Assembly: GCA_013138655.1 (NCBI GenBank)
Contig: WTCI01000026.1
Location: 1-7,382 of the forward strand
Direction: 5' to 3'
DNA from: Desulfuromonadaceae bacterium
Lineage (GTDB): Bacteria > Desulfobacterota > Desulfuromonadia > Desulfuromonadales > Geopsychrobacteraceae
Length of the DNA stretch: 7,382 bases
Shown piece after piece: positions 1 through 7,114 of this stretch. How positions within the stretch are numbered: position 1 is the first letter of the stretch; every line of letters starts with the position of its first letter. A program made the position numbers and the translations under genes. The notes beneath the pieces are model-generated. The model searched no databases. It saw nothing but the letters and a program-made list of their open reading frames with translations, and was not told the origin of the DNA.

Positions 1-95
1 AGATGGCATCACGTTTCAGCCCGGATCATCACACTACGTTGATATGTATGCAGGTACTAAAGGCGGCCATGGCTGACCTGAGTAAGGAGAGATAA
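1..95 (+). other. unresolved 3' tail of an upstream gene (if any)
   Basis: Two frames are open from the left edge. One (from base 3) ends at TAA 93-95 with residues ...VLKAAMADLSKER. The other (from base 2) ends at TGA 74-76 with ...YVDMYAGTKGGHG. Neither tail is recognisable to me as HsdM or HsdS. The 93-95 stop overlaps the next ATG in a TAATG arrangement, and an AAGGAG ribosome-binding sequence (84-89) lies inside the reading frame, which favours the frame ending at 95 as the tail of an operon gene. I cannot name the product. Confidence 0.25.
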
Positions 96-136
96 TGTCT
101 TCTTTGTTGCCCAAATTACTCAACTGGAGAAATTAA
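95..136 (+). CDS. 13-codon leader-like or remnant ORF
   Basis: An ATG at 95 sits five bases after a strong AAGGAG (84-89) and reads MSSLLPKLLNWRN before TAA at 134-136. The Shine-Dalgarno sequence and TAATG junction look like a real translation start, yet the frame closes almost at once. It may be the surviving start of a decayed gene; HsdS proteins often begin with a short M-S-x-L-P-K-like stretch, which is only suggestive. It could also be a tiny leader peptide ahead of the DUF3644 gene, or chance. No function can be assigned. Confidence 0.25.
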   Translation: MSSLLPKLLNWRN

Positions 137-162
137 TCTAAACCTAAATTAGCGGATATTGT

Positions 163-1146
163 ATGGCGAAAACTAGGACGAGAAGAGTCGGCTCGGTAAA
201 GCAAGAGCTTGTTAAAAAGTCGAGAGAAGCTGCGCTTGCAGCTGTCCAGATTTTTAACAACCCGAACATCACCTTTAAGACAGAGTCATACATTGTCCTG
301 ATGATTATCGCTTGGACGTATCTACTTCATGCGTATTATCGTGAGAAAAAAATTGAGTACAGATACTTTGAAATGCAGGGCAAAAGAAAGTCATTCGATA
401 GAACAAAAAAAGGTGCATATAAATACTGGGAATTGGAACGTTGCTTACATGAAAAGAAGTCACCGATCGACAAAGACACTGTTAACAACCTGAGGTTCTT
501 GATCGGTTTGCGACATGAGATCGAACACCAGATGACAACCCGTATTGACGACCTTTTGAGTGCCAGATTTCAAGCATGCTGTCTCAACTATAACGAGTAC
601 TTGAAGGGTTTTTTCGGTGATGCCCTTGGCATCGAAAACCATCTTTCCTTTAGCCTTCAATTTTCTACGATTGATGCCGAGCAGAAGGATATGTTGGCTG
701 AACAAAAAGGGTTGCCCGCCAATATACAAGCTTATATCGAGCAGTTTGATTTTGCTCTGTCAGAAGATGAATTTGCTAGTCAAAGATATGCGTACCGAAT
801 TCTTTTTATCCCCAAAACGGCGAATCATAAAGGCCAGGCAGATCGTGTCATAGAATTTGTAAAAAGCGACTCCCCCCTTGCGGAATCGTTGAATAAAGAA
901 TATGCATTCTTCAAAGAAACAGAAAAGAAAAAATATCTGCCAGGACAAATTGTTGCTTTGATGCAATCCGCAGGTTTTCCAAAATTCACCATGCATTATC
1001 ATACTCTCCTATGGAGGGAGAAAGTTGCTAAAGACCCCAAAAAGAGCTTCGGGCACATGGTGGCTGGTAAGTATTGGCACTGGTATGAGAATTGGGTTGA
1101 TGTGGTTAGAAAGCATTGCGAGGATAATCGAGAGGCATATGCATGA
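163..1146 (+). CDS. DUF3644 domain protein with HEPN-like R-x4-H motif
   Basis: The 327-residue product matches what I know of DUF3644 proteins. The conserved N-terminal block runs from about residue 14 to 70 (VKKSREAALAAVQIFNNP, then a hydrophobic helix around 42-58), and a second block follows at about 105-150. R117-H118-E119-I120-E121-H122 fits the R-x4-6-H signature of HEPN ribonucleases, in a helical context (FLIGLRHEIEHQ). The C-terminal part (about 258-318) is rich in aromatic and histidine residues and may bind nucleic acid. No signal peptide is evident, so it should be cytoplasmic. The start ATG 163 has only a weak GCGGA upstream (152-156). The gene is far more AT-rich than its neighbours and uses AGA/AGG arginine codons that hsdR avoids, which suggests separate acquisition. 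Its TGA overlaps the next ATG (ATGA). The family call is fairly firm; RNase activity is inferred from the motif. Confidence 0.85.
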   Translation: MAKTRTRRVGSVKQELVKKSREAALAAVQIFNNPNITFKTESYIVLMIIAWTYLLHAYYREKKIEYRYFEMQGKRKSFDRTKKGAYKYWELERCLHEKKSPIDKDTVNNLRFLIGLRHEIEHQMTTRIDDLLSARFQACCLNYNEYLKGFFGDALGIENHLSFSLQFSTIDAEQKDMLAEQKGLPANIQAYIEQFDFALSEDEFASQRYAYRILFIPKTANHKGQADRVIEFVKSDSPLAESLNKEYAFFKETEKKKYLPGQIVALMQSAGFPKFTMHYHTLLWREKVAKDPKKSFGHMVAGKYWHWYENWVDVVRKHCEDNREAYA

Positions 1147-1394
1147 TCACTGAAGACCAACTCGAACAACTCTGCCTCGGCTGGTTCAAAAACGGAGGCT
1201 ATGAATACGCCCACGGCCCCGAAATCGCTCACGACGGTGAAACACCGGAGCGCAGCGACTACCAGCAAGTTGCCCTACAGGGTCGCTTGATTACTTCCTT
1301 GCAAAAGATCAACTCCCACCTCCCCCTCGAAACCCTCGAAGAAGCCGCACTGACCGTCACCAAACCCGAAAGCATCGAGGTCGCATCATGCTAA
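1143..1394 (+). pseudogene. hsdR': truncated 5' end of a type I restriction gene (hsdR fragment)
   Basis: The 83-residue ORF is a diverged copy of the first 77 residues of the complete HsdR downstream. About 57 of 77 residues and about 174 of 231 bases match; shared blocks include [18 protein letters not shown] and EEAAL. Homology stops at about residue 77 (KPES), well before the nuclease residues of HsdR (D141, E155, K157), so no catalytic part is left. Many differences are silent and most replacements conservative, so it diverged as a working gene before being cut. It keeps a good RBS (GAGAGG 1130-1135), a 4-nt ATGA overlap with the DUF3644 gene, and a 7-nt overlap with the AlbA_2 gene. It may now serve only as a coupling cistron. 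A functional small protein cannot be excluded. Confidence 0.85.
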
Positions 1395-2875
1395 AAATCA
1401 CTACCCTCGACGACATTGCCGCCCTGCGGGAAAATTTCGAGGTCGAATGCAAGCTAGCCGTGGGCAAAGACGGCAAAGGGGCCTTGCCGAAGGATTTCTG
1501 GGAAACCTACAGCGCATTCGCCAACAGCTACGGCGGCGATATTTTGCTGGGTGTTCGAGAGAAAAAGAATCATCAATTTGAAATTGTTGGCGTTGAGAAT
1601 ACCGTCAAGGTTCTTAACGACCTGTGGACGAGTCTCAACAATTCGCAAAAGGTGAGCGCAAATCTGCTGACTGAATCGATGGTCCAGGTATTGGACATTG
1701 ATGGCCGCGCCCTGGTGCGGGTGCATGTGCCCAGGGCAACCCGAAAGCAACAGCCGGTCTATCTGCGGGGGAATCCTCTGACCGGAACCTACCGTCGGCT
1801 GAACAGCTCCGATTGTCTGGCCGATGAAGAAACGGTGCGACGCATGCTGGCCGAGCAGGTGGAGGACGTGCGCGATCAGCGCATCTGTGTTGGTTTTACG
1901 CCGGTTGACCTGGATATGGATAGCCTGAACGCTTATCGCAACATGCTTCGTGCCGAAAAACCGGGGCATCCATGGCTGGCATTGGATGATACGGGCTTTT
2001 TGCGGATGCTTGGCGGTTGGCGCGAGGATCGCGCAACCGGCGAAAGCGGCTTAACGCTGGCAGGGTTGTTGATGTTTGGCCAATGGCCTTCGATTACTGA
2101 AGCAGCACCGCTCTATTTTGTCGACTATCAGGAGCGACCGGCAGATAAACAGTCAGAAACTCGGTGGATTGATCGTATCGTGCCCGATGGCACCTGGTCT
2201 GGAAACGTCTTTGATTTTTACCGACGGGCAGTAAAAAAGCTGGTTGCGGACCTGAAAGTGCCGTTTGTACTGAAAGGCGATGTGAGACAGGACGACACGC
2301 CCATTCATCAAGCCTTGCGCGAAGCACTCGTAAACACTCTGGTTCATGCCAATTACAACGACCGCGCTTCGATACTGGTGGTGAAAGAGCCTTCCGGATT
2401 CCTCTTCCGCAATCCCGGCCTTCTGAGGGTTCCCGTAGAACAGGCGATGCAGGGTGGCGCGAGCGATTGTCGCAATCGAACGATGCAGCAGATGTTCTTA
2501 ATGATCGGACTGGGGGAGCGGGCAGGGTCGGGCCTGCCCAAGATCATCCATGGCTGGCAGGATAGCGGCCATTTTCTGCAACTCAGCGAGTCCTTCGAGC
2601 CGTACGATCATTCCGTTCTTGAACTGCGCTGGACCGAAGGTGACGGTGTAAGTGACGGTGTAAGTGACGGTGTAAGTGACGCCGGACTTGATCCAGCAGA
2701 ACGTGACCTGCTGGACCGCATCAGACAAAACAAGACTATAACCATCAAAGAACTGGCGGAACAGACGGGGAAGTCACTGAGTACCATTGAACGGAAAATC
2801 CGCAAACTGAAACTGGCACACCTTCGGCGTATCGGCTCTGACAAAACGGGGCATTGGGAGGTCGTTGATGATTAA
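1388..2875 (+). CDS. Schlafen-like AlbA_2 domain / GHKL ATPase / winged-helix protein
   Basis: The 495-residue protein has three parts. Residues about 14-145 form an AlbA_2 (Schlafen-type) domain, with E15-x4-E20-x-K22 followed by [15 protein letters not shown] (42-56). Residues about 305-395 form a GHKL-type ATP-binding domain (HATPase_c_4): N-box E312/N316/H320, NPG at 342-344, and a glycine box GERAGSG at 376-382. Residues about 436-492 form a winged-helix DNA-binding domain ([23 protein letters not shown]). The parts are joined by a flexible linker with DGVS repeats (419-431). Such proteins are usually annotated as transcriptional regulators or 'ATP-binding proteins' and are common in defence islands; eukaryotic Schlafens of this fold cut tRNA. 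The start is supported by GAGGT (1377-1381) six bases upstream. It overlaps both neighbours (7 and 8 nt). Domain calls are firm; a nuclease or regulatory role is inferred. Confidence 0.9.
   Translation: MLKITTLDDIAALRENFEVECKLAVGKDGKGALPKDFWETYSAFANSYGGDILLGVREKKNHQFEIVGVENTVKVLNDLWTSLNNSQKVSANLLTESMVQVLDIDGRALVRVHVPRATRKQQPVYLRGNPLTGTYRRLNSSDCLADEETVRRMLAEQVEDVRDQRICVGFTPVDLDMDSLNAYRNMLRAEKPGHPWLALDDTGFLRMLGGWREDRATGESGLTLAGLLMFGQWPSITEAAPLYFVDYQERPADKQSETRWIDRIVPDGTWSGNVFDFYRRAVKKLVADLKVPFVLKGDVRQDDTPIHQALREALVNTLVHANYNDRASILVVKEPSGFLFRNPGLLRVPVEQAMQGGASDCRNRTMQQMFLMIGLGERAGSGLPKIIHGWQDSGHFLQLSESFEPYDHSVLELRWTEGDGVSDGVSDGVSDAGLDPAERDLLDRIRQNKTITIKELAEQTGKSLSTIERKIRKLKLAHLRRIGSDKTGHWEVVDD
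2642..2680 (+). repeat. 12-bp in-frame tandem repeat, three copies plus GAC
   Basis: Three perfect units of GACGGTGTAAGT (2642-2653, 2654-2665, 2666-2677) are followed by a partial GAC. They encode the acidic, flexible linker [13 protein letters not shown] between the ATPase and winged-helix parts of the AlbA_2 protein. Because the unit is four codons long, gain or loss of units changes linker length without a frameshift. Absence of any sequence drift between units suggests recent expansion or active slippage. Confidence 0.95.
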
Positions 2876-5800
2876 CGAAGACCAGCTTGAACAGCTCTGC
2901 CTCGACTGGTTCCGCGCGCAAGGCTACAACTACGCATACGGCCCCGATATCGCCCACGACGGCGACATGCCAGAGCGTAGCGATTACCAGCAGGTCGTCC
3001 TGCTCGGCCGCCTTATCTCAGCTCTGCAAGAGATCAACCCTCATATCCCCCTTGAAACCATAGAAGAAGCCGCCCTGGCCATCACCAAACCCGAATCCCC
3101 GGTCCTCATCCACAATAACCGTGCCTTCCACAAACTCCTCCTCGAAGGGGTTCCGGTCGAATACACCGACGGCGACGAAAAGAAGTCCGATCACGTGCAG
3201 CTGATCGATTTCCACAACGTCGAGAAGAACCAGTTTCTGGTGGTCAATCAGTTCACCGTGCAGGGGACCAAGCAACTGCGCCGCCCCGATATCGTCGTTT
3301 TTATCAACGGCCTGCCGATCTCGGTGATCGAGCTGAAGAACCCCGCCGACGAGAACGTCGATGTGTGGTCGGCCTACAACCAGTTGCAAACCTACAAGGA
3401 TGAAATTGCCGACCTGTTCGTCTGCAACGAAGCGTTGGTAATCTCCGATGGTTTGACTGCACGACTCGGTTCGCTGACCGCCAACAAGGAGCGTTTTCTC
3501 CCCTGGCGCACCATCAAAAACGAAGACGACAAACCGTTGCTCGAATATGAGCTGGAAAAGTTGGTCAAGGGCTTCTTCGATCGCGAGCTGCTGCTCGATT
3601 GCATCCGCTACTTTATTCTCTTCGAGCAGGACGACGGTAACATCATCAAAAAGATCGCTGGCTATCACCAGTTCCACGCCGTACGTGAGGCGGTGCGGGT
3701 GACTCTGATCGCTTCGGCGCCAGCAAAAGAGTTTGAAATTTCCGATCAGCGTGCGACCTGGGGAAAAGAAGTGAAGCCCGGTTCACGTAAGGCCGGGGTA
3801 GTGTGGCATACTCAGGGTTCAGGTAAGAGCATCACCATGTGTTGCTATGCCGGTAAGCTGCTGCAGCAACCGGAGATGAACAATCCCACCCTGGTGGTGG
3901 TCACCGACCGCAACGATCTCGACGGCCAGCTCTACAATACCTTCTGCAACGCCCAGGAACTGCTCAAACAGACCCCGCAGCAGGCCGACAGCCGCGAGGA
4001 ACTGCGTGAGATGCTGGCGGCGCGTCAGTCGGGTGGCATCATATTCACCACCGTGCAGAAGTTCTCTCTGCTAAATGGTGAGGAAGCACATCCTGCTTTA
4101 AGTAAGCGTACCAACATCGTTGTTATCAGCGATGAGGCCCATCGTAGTCACTACGGCTTCAAAGCTCGGCTCGACACTAAGACCGGCCAATACATCTACG
4201 GCTACGCAAAGCACATGCGTGACGCCATCCCCAATGCTTCCTTCATCGGTTTCACCGGTACGCCGATCTCCCAAGAGGACAAGGATACCCGCGCCGTCTT
4301 CGGAGATTACGTCAGCATCTACGACATTCAGGATGCGGTCGATGACGGGGCGACGGTGCCGATCTATTACGAATCGCGCCTGGCCAAGCTCGACATCAAT
4401 CGGGCCGAGATCGACGAACTGAACAAGGACGTCGAAGAGATCATCGAAGATGAAGAAGATGTCAGCCTGCGTGAACAGACTAAGAGCCGCTGGGCGCAAC
4501 TGGAAAAGCTGGTTGGTGCCGAACCGCGTTTGAAAGAAGTGGCCGAAGACCTGATCTCCCATTTTGAAACCCGCACCGCGACCCTCGATGGCAAGGGGAT
4601 GATCGTCTGCATGAGCCGCGACATCTGCGCACATCTTTACAATGAACTGGTCAAATTGCGTCCCGAGTGGCACGACGAAGACCCGGAAAAGGGGGCGCTC
4701 AAGATAGTTATGACCGGCTCTGCAGCCGACAAGGTGCTTCTGCAGCCGCATATCTACAACAAGGCCACCAAAAAGAGGCTGGAGAAACGTTTCAAAGACC
4801 CGAAGGACGAATTCAAGCTGGTGATCGTGCGTGACATGTGGCTGACCGGCTTCGATGCGCCGAGTTGCCACACCATGTATGTTGACAAACCGATGCGCGG
4901 CCACAACCTGATGCAGGCGATTGCTCGCGTTAACCGGGTCTTCAAAGACAAACCGGGAGGGTTGGTCGTCGATTATATCGGCATCGCCAACGAACTGAGG
5001 CAGGCGCTCAATACCTATGCCACTTCACAAGGGAAAGGGGCACCGACCCTGCTGGCTGACGAGGCACTGGCAATCCTGCTGGAAAAGGTCGATGTGGTGC
5101 GGGGCATGTTCCACGGTTTCGATTACAGTGACTATGCAACCAATGCTCTGCAGCTGATGCCGCTGGCGGCGAACCACATCCTCGGGATCAAGGATGGCAA
5201 GAAGCGCTTCCTTGATGTGATGGCCGCAATCGGCAAGGCCTTTTCCCTCTGCGGAACCCTCGACGAGGCCGCCGAGCTACGCATCGAGATCGCTTTCTTT
5301 TCGGCGATCAAGGCAGCCATCATCAAACACACATCAACCAGCCGCAAGCTGACGGAAGAACAGAAGAACAGCGCCATCAAGCAGATCCTCGATAACGCCA
5401 TCAAGGCGGAAGGAGTTGAGGATGTCTTTGCTATGGCTGGGATGACGCGGAAGAATATTGCGCTCCTGTCTGACGAATTCATGGATGATGTGCGTAACAT
5501 GAAGAGCCAGAACCTGGCGGTGGAACTGCTGGAGAAGTTGCTCCGTGACGAGATTAGAGCCCATACCCGCAGCAACCTGGTGATGGAAAAGAAGTTCGGC
5601 GATCGACTGCTTGAAACCTTGAACAAGTATCACGCCCGCGCTGTAGAAACTACCCAGGTCATCGAAGAGTTGATCAAGATGGCCAAGGATTTCAAGACGG
5701 CGCTGAAGCGTGATGAAGAGTTGGGGCTGAACGCTGATGAAGTCGCTTTCTATGATGCTCTTGCGAATAACGAGAGTGCTGTTCGTGAGCTGGGTGACGA

Positions 5801-6014
5801 GATACTGAAGAAGATTGCTGTCGAGATTACCGAGAAGCTGCGCAACAGCACCTCGGTCGATTGGCAGGTGCGCGAAAGTGTGCGGGCCAAGTTGCGAAAT
5901 TTGGTGCGGCGTTCACTGCGACGTTGGAAGTATCCGCCGGATAAACAGGATGTGGCGGTTGAATTGGTCATGAAGCAGGCGGAAGTACTTTGTGAGAGAT
6001 GGGGTAGTTTGTGA
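2868..6014 (+). CDS. hsdR: type I restriction enzyme, R (endonuclease/translocase) subunit
   Basis: The 1048-residue protein is the motor and nuclease subunit of a type I restriction system. With M and S subunits it translocates DNA by ATP hydrolysis and cuts at a distance from the recognition site. The N-terminal HSDR_N nuclease domain shows PD-(D/E)xK residues D141, E155 and K157 (RRPDIVVF, then VIELK). A superfamily 2 helicase follows: Walker A TQGSGKS at 315-321, DEAH at 422-425, GFTGTP at 461-466, the motif V region [10 protein letters not shown] at 656-665, and motif [10 protein letters not shown] at 683-690. A long helical C-terminus (about 720-1048) is the usual HsdM-contact region. 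Length is that of the EcoR124-like family, and no lesion is seen. ATG 2868 is preferred over TTG 2865 because GGGAGGT (2856-2862) is well spaced and the hsdR fragment upstream starts at the same residue. It overlaps the AlbA_2 gene by 8 nt. hsdM and hsdS are not in the window. Confidence 0.96.
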   Translation: MINEDQLEQLCLDWFRAQGYNYAYGPDIAHDGDMPERSDYQQVVLLGRLISALQEINPHIPLETIEEAALAITKPESPVLIHNNRAFHKLLLEGVPVEYTDGDEKKSDHVQLIDFHNVEKNQFLVVNQFTVQGTKQLRRPDIVVFINGLPISVIELKNPADENVDVWSAYNQLQTYKDEIADLFVCNEALVISDGLTARLGSLTANKERFLPWRTIKNEDDKPLLEYELEKLVKGFFDRELLLDCIRYFILFEQDDGNIIKKIAGYHQFHAVREAVRVTLIASAPAKEFEISDQRATWGKEVKPGSRKAGVVWHTQGSGKSITMCCYAGKLLQQPEMNNPTLVVVTDRNDLDGQLYNTFCNAQELLKQTPQQADSREELREMLAARQSGGIIFTTVQKFSLLNGEEAHPALSKRTNIVVISDEAHRSHYGFKARLDTKTGQYIYGYAKHMRDAIPNASFIGFTGTPISQEDKDTRAVFGDYVSIYDIQDAVDDGATVPIYYESRLAKLDINRAEIDELNKDVEEIIEDEEDVSLREQTKSRWAQLEKLVGAEPRLKEVAEDLISHFETRTATLDGKGMIVCMSRDICAHLYNELVKLRPEWHDEDPEKGALKIVMTGSAADKVLLQPHIYNKATKKRLEKRFKDPKDEFKLVIVRDMWLTGFDAPSCHTMYVDKPMRGHNLMQAIARVNRVFKDKPGGLVVDYIGIANELRQALNTYATSQGKGAPTLLADEALAILLEKVDVVRGMFHGFDYSDYATNALQLMPLAANHILGIKDGKKRFLDVMAAIGKAFSLCGTLDEAAELRIEIAFFSAIKAAIIKHTSTSRKLTEEQKNSAIKQILDNAIKAEGVEDVFAMAGMTRKNIALLSDEFMDDVRNMKSQNLAVELLEKLLRDEIRAHTRSNLVMEKKFGDRLLETLNKYHARAVETTQVIEELIKMAKDFKTALKRDEELGLNADEVAFYDALANNESAVRELGDEILKKIAVEITEKLRNSTSVDWQVRESVRAKLRNLVRRSLRRWKYPPDKQDVAVELVMKQAEVLCERWGSL

Positions 6015-6015
6015 G

Positions 6016-6067
6016 TTCCGGGGACACCTTATTTAATTTATACGACAGGTAGATGCGTAGAGTGTCC
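6016..6067 (+). repeat. REP-like repeat next to the hsdR stop
   Basis: One base after the hsdR TGA begins TTCCGGGGACA (6016-6026), which continues into an AT-rich stretch ending TTAATT (6033-6038). Nineteen of these 23 positions match the copy at 6975-6997. GGACAC (6022-6027) can pair with GTGTCC (6062-6067) to give an imperfect long hairpin. Sequences of this kind resemble the dispersed REP-like repeats mobilised by IS200-related REP-associated tyrosine transposases (RAYTs). That link is supported by the RAYT fossil at 7231-7290. Confidence 0.6.
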
Positions 6068-6098
6068 TCAGAATACCGTAATCACATTGAGATCTTTC

Positions 6099-6344
6099 AT
6101 GTCACAGGAAAAACCAGCCGACCATCACGAAGAAGGGATAGAAATCCCGTACGATCAGATCAATCCGGAGACGCTGCGGAATATGATCCAGGAGTTTGTG
6201 TCAAGAGACGGGGCGGATTGGGGTGATGACGGCTGTACGCTGGAGGATAAGGTGAAACAGGTTCTCCGGCAGTTGCGCAACAAAAAGGTTAAGATTGTTT
6301 TTGACCTGAAGTCTGAAACGGCGAATATTGTTGTCTGCCGTTGA
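6099..6344 (+). CDS. yheU: YheU (UPF0270) family small protein
   Basis: An 81-residue acidic, soluble protein. Residues about 14-78 (IEIPYDQINPETLRNMIQ, then EFVSRDGADWGD, then TLEDKVKQVLRQL, then VFDLKSETANIVV) follow the YheU/UPF0270 pattern of I-P-x-x-x-L-x-P-E-T-L, E-F-V-x-R-(D/E)-G-x-D-x-G and L-E-x-K-V. Length is typical for the family (about 70-90). The biochemical function of the family is not known to me. I chose ATG 6099 over a TTG at 6087; a weak GAGA lies about seven bases upstream. The N-terminal 13-residue polar extension is slightly longer than in E. coli YheU. It stands alone between two REP-like repeats and is probably transcribed separately from the hsd operon. Confidence 0.85.
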   Translation: MSQEKPADHHEEGIEIPYDQINPETLRNMIQEFVSRDGADWGDDGCTLEDKVKQVLRQLRNKKVKIVFDLKSETANIVVCR

Positions 6345-6383
6345 ATCGGGAATGCAGGGGGCACGCTGAACCTCCCCCGACAC

Positions 6384-6422
6384 GGGGACACTTACACGTA
6401 GGTGTCCCCCGGAAGTGTCCCC
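6384..6422. repeat. palindromic REP-like element (GGGGACAC / GTGTCCCC)
   Basis: GGGGACAC (6384-6391) and GTGTCCCC (6402-6409) form a strong stem. The stem extends inwards through a T-G wobble and TA/TA pairs to a four-base loop at about 6395-6398. A further GTGTCCCC arm (6415-6422) follows, so on the minus strand the element reads GGGGACACTTCC, then GGGGGACACC, then the opposing arm. Just upstream, GGGGG (6357-6361) can pair with CCCCC (6374-6378). There is no T-tract, so this is not a classic intrinsic terminator, though it may stall RNA decay or transcription after yheU. Confidence 0.75.
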
Positions 6423-6450
6423 AATTATACCGGCTCCCTTCTGCACCTGA

Positions 6451-6478
6451 TTGTATCCTCCCACCCATGCGATAGAAT
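6451..6478 (+). promoter_or_regulatory. candidate sigma-70 promoter for the holin-family gene
   Basis: TTGTAT (6451-6456) and TAGAAT (6473-6478) are separated by 16 bases and lie about 40 bases before the ATG at 6518. The -10 matches the consensus in five of six positions and the -35 in three of six. The site follows the REP-like element, as expected for an independently transcribed gene. It is a pattern match only. Confidence 0.35.
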
Positions 6479-6517
6479 TGTTTTGCACTCTTCCAGACAA
6501 GCTCAGGAGGTTTTCGC

Positions 6518-6919
6518 ATGACCGGTCTTCTGCTCCGCTGGCTGATTCTCAGCATGGCAATTATGGCGGCCGCCTACCTGTTCGCGGGGATCCATGTGAG
6601 CGGTTTCGGCTCCGCCCTGTTTGCTGCCCTGGTTTTAGGGATTCTGAATGCGCTGCTCCGGCCGATCCTGTTCATCCTGACCCTGCCGATCAATATCCTG
6701 ACCCTGGGCCTGTTCACGTTCGTGATCAATGCCCTGCTGCTGATGATGACATCAGGCATCATCGGCGGTCTCGTGGTGGACAGCTTCGGCTCCGCCCTGC
6801 TCGGTTCGCTGATCATCAGCCTGGTGAGCTGGCTGCTCAGTTCGTTCATTAACGACCAGGGGCGGGTCGAATCGATCGACATCGAACTGCGCCGGCGGCG
6901 CGGCGATCACTGGGAATAA
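6518..6919 (+). CDS. phage holin family (YvlD-type) four-helix membrane protein
   Basis: The 133-residue protein has four hydrophobic segments at about residues 4-24, 30-55, 58-84 and 90-111, followed by a short charged cytoplasmic-looking tail (RRRRGDHWE). The central stretch LNALLRPILFILTLPINILTLG (43-64) is characteristic of the Pfam 'Mycobacterial 4 TMS phage holin' family (PF04020; Bacillus YvlD). Despite the name these are usually ordinary chromosomal inner-membrane proteins of unknown role, not lysis proteins; no phage genes are nearby. The start is firm: AGGAGG (6505-6510) lies seven bases before the ATG. The two halves echo each other (SGFGSAL at 28-34, DSFGSALL at 88-95), with an identical 15-base TTCGGCTCCGCCCTG at 6605-6619 and 6785-6799, hinting at internal duplication. 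Confidence 0.9.
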   Translation: MTGLLLRWLILSMAIMAAAYLFAGIHVSGFGSALFAALVLGILNALLRPILFILTLPINILTLGLFTFVINALLLMMTSGIIGGLVVDSFGSALLGSLIISLVSWLLSSFINDQGRVESIDIELRRRRGDHWE

Positions 6920-6921
6920 GC

Positions 6922-6956
6922 GGGACACTTCGAAAGCGCCGGTAAAAGCCGGTAAA
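6922..6956 (+). repeat. REP remnant and short GCCGGTAAA direct repeat
   Basis: Directly after the holin-family stop, GGGACACTTC (6922-6931) repeats ten bases of the REP-like arm found on the minus strand at 6413-6422. It is followed by two copies of GCCGGTAAA (6938-6946, 6948-6956) ten bases apart. CTTCG and CGAAG flank them and could pair weakly. These look like decayed repeat material; no coding content is apparent. Confidence 0.4.
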
Positions 6957-6974
6957 GAACGAAGGGTGGGGGAA

Positions 6975-6997
6975 TTCCGGGGACATAATACTTAATT
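6975..6997 (+). repeat. REP-like repeat, second copy
   Basis: TTCCGGGGACA followed by TAATACTTAATT matches 19 of 23 positions of the copy beginning at 6016, in the same orientation. It is preceded by the palindrome GGAATTCC (6971-6978). The two direct copies bracket the yheU and holin-family genes. Motifs of this form commonly occur at the edges of RAYT-type transposase loci, and a RAYT fossil lies about 230 bases downstream. Confidence 0.65.
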
Positions 6998-7006
6998 GAA
7001 ACCATC

Positions 7007-7024
7007 GAGCCTCTTGCAAAAGTC
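7007..7024. mobile_element. possible insertion-sequence end
   Basis: GAGCCTCTTGCAAAAGTC resembles terminal inverted repeats of some insertion sequences. Read on the minus strand, a short open frame closes at 7025-7027, directly beside it, as happens at the 3' end of a transposase gene. No matching second end and no recognisable transposase protein are present. If it is an IS end, the element is almost entirely lost. Confidence 0.25.
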
Positions 7025-7075
7025 TTAGTCTGAAACATTTAAGCCTTGAGGGATGGCTCCTCGGTCCAGTGATTG

Positions 7076-7114
7076 AAAAAAGCCATTGCAGGGCGATCTG
7101 CGGTGCTGTTTTTT
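7076..7114. terminator. candidate intrinsic (possibly bidirectional) terminator
   Basis: GCCATTGCAG (7082-7091) pairs with CTGCGGTGC (7098-7106) around a six-base loop, with two T-G wobbles and one bulge. Six A bases lie before (7076-7081) and six T bases after (7109-7114). The run of T after a stem fits Rho-independent termination on the + strand, and the A run gives the same on the minus strand. It is the first such structure downstream of the holin-family gene. It could instead be part of IS or RAYT debris. Confidence 0.5.

Noticed and set aside
2865..2867. TTG start for hsdR
   Set aside because: ATG at 2868 has better spacing to GGGAGGT and matches the start of the homologous fragment at 1143.
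3018..3677. 219-codon minus-strand open frame
   Set aside because: It lies opposite the conserved HsdR nuclease domain, with no RBS and no recognisable motif.
4098..4904. 268-codon minus-strand open frame inside hsdR
   Set aside because: It is fully antisense to the helicase domain, where motifs are intact. Its composition (runs of V, F, D, G) is typical of the complement of a codon-biased gene.
6384..6422. CRISPR-like or terminator reading of the GGGGACAC arms
   Set aside because: Copies are inverted and irregularly spaced, with no spacer pattern and no T-tract; REP-like palindromes fit better.
6451..6852. 133-codon + strand frame overlapping the holin-family gene
   Set aside because: It is proline/arginine-rich out-of-frame translation of a gene with clear membrane helices and a strong RBS.
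6518..6919. Prophage lysis holin
   Set aside because: The family name is misleading; no endolysin, spanin or phage structural gene is nearby, and the protein resembles the chromosomal YvlD type.
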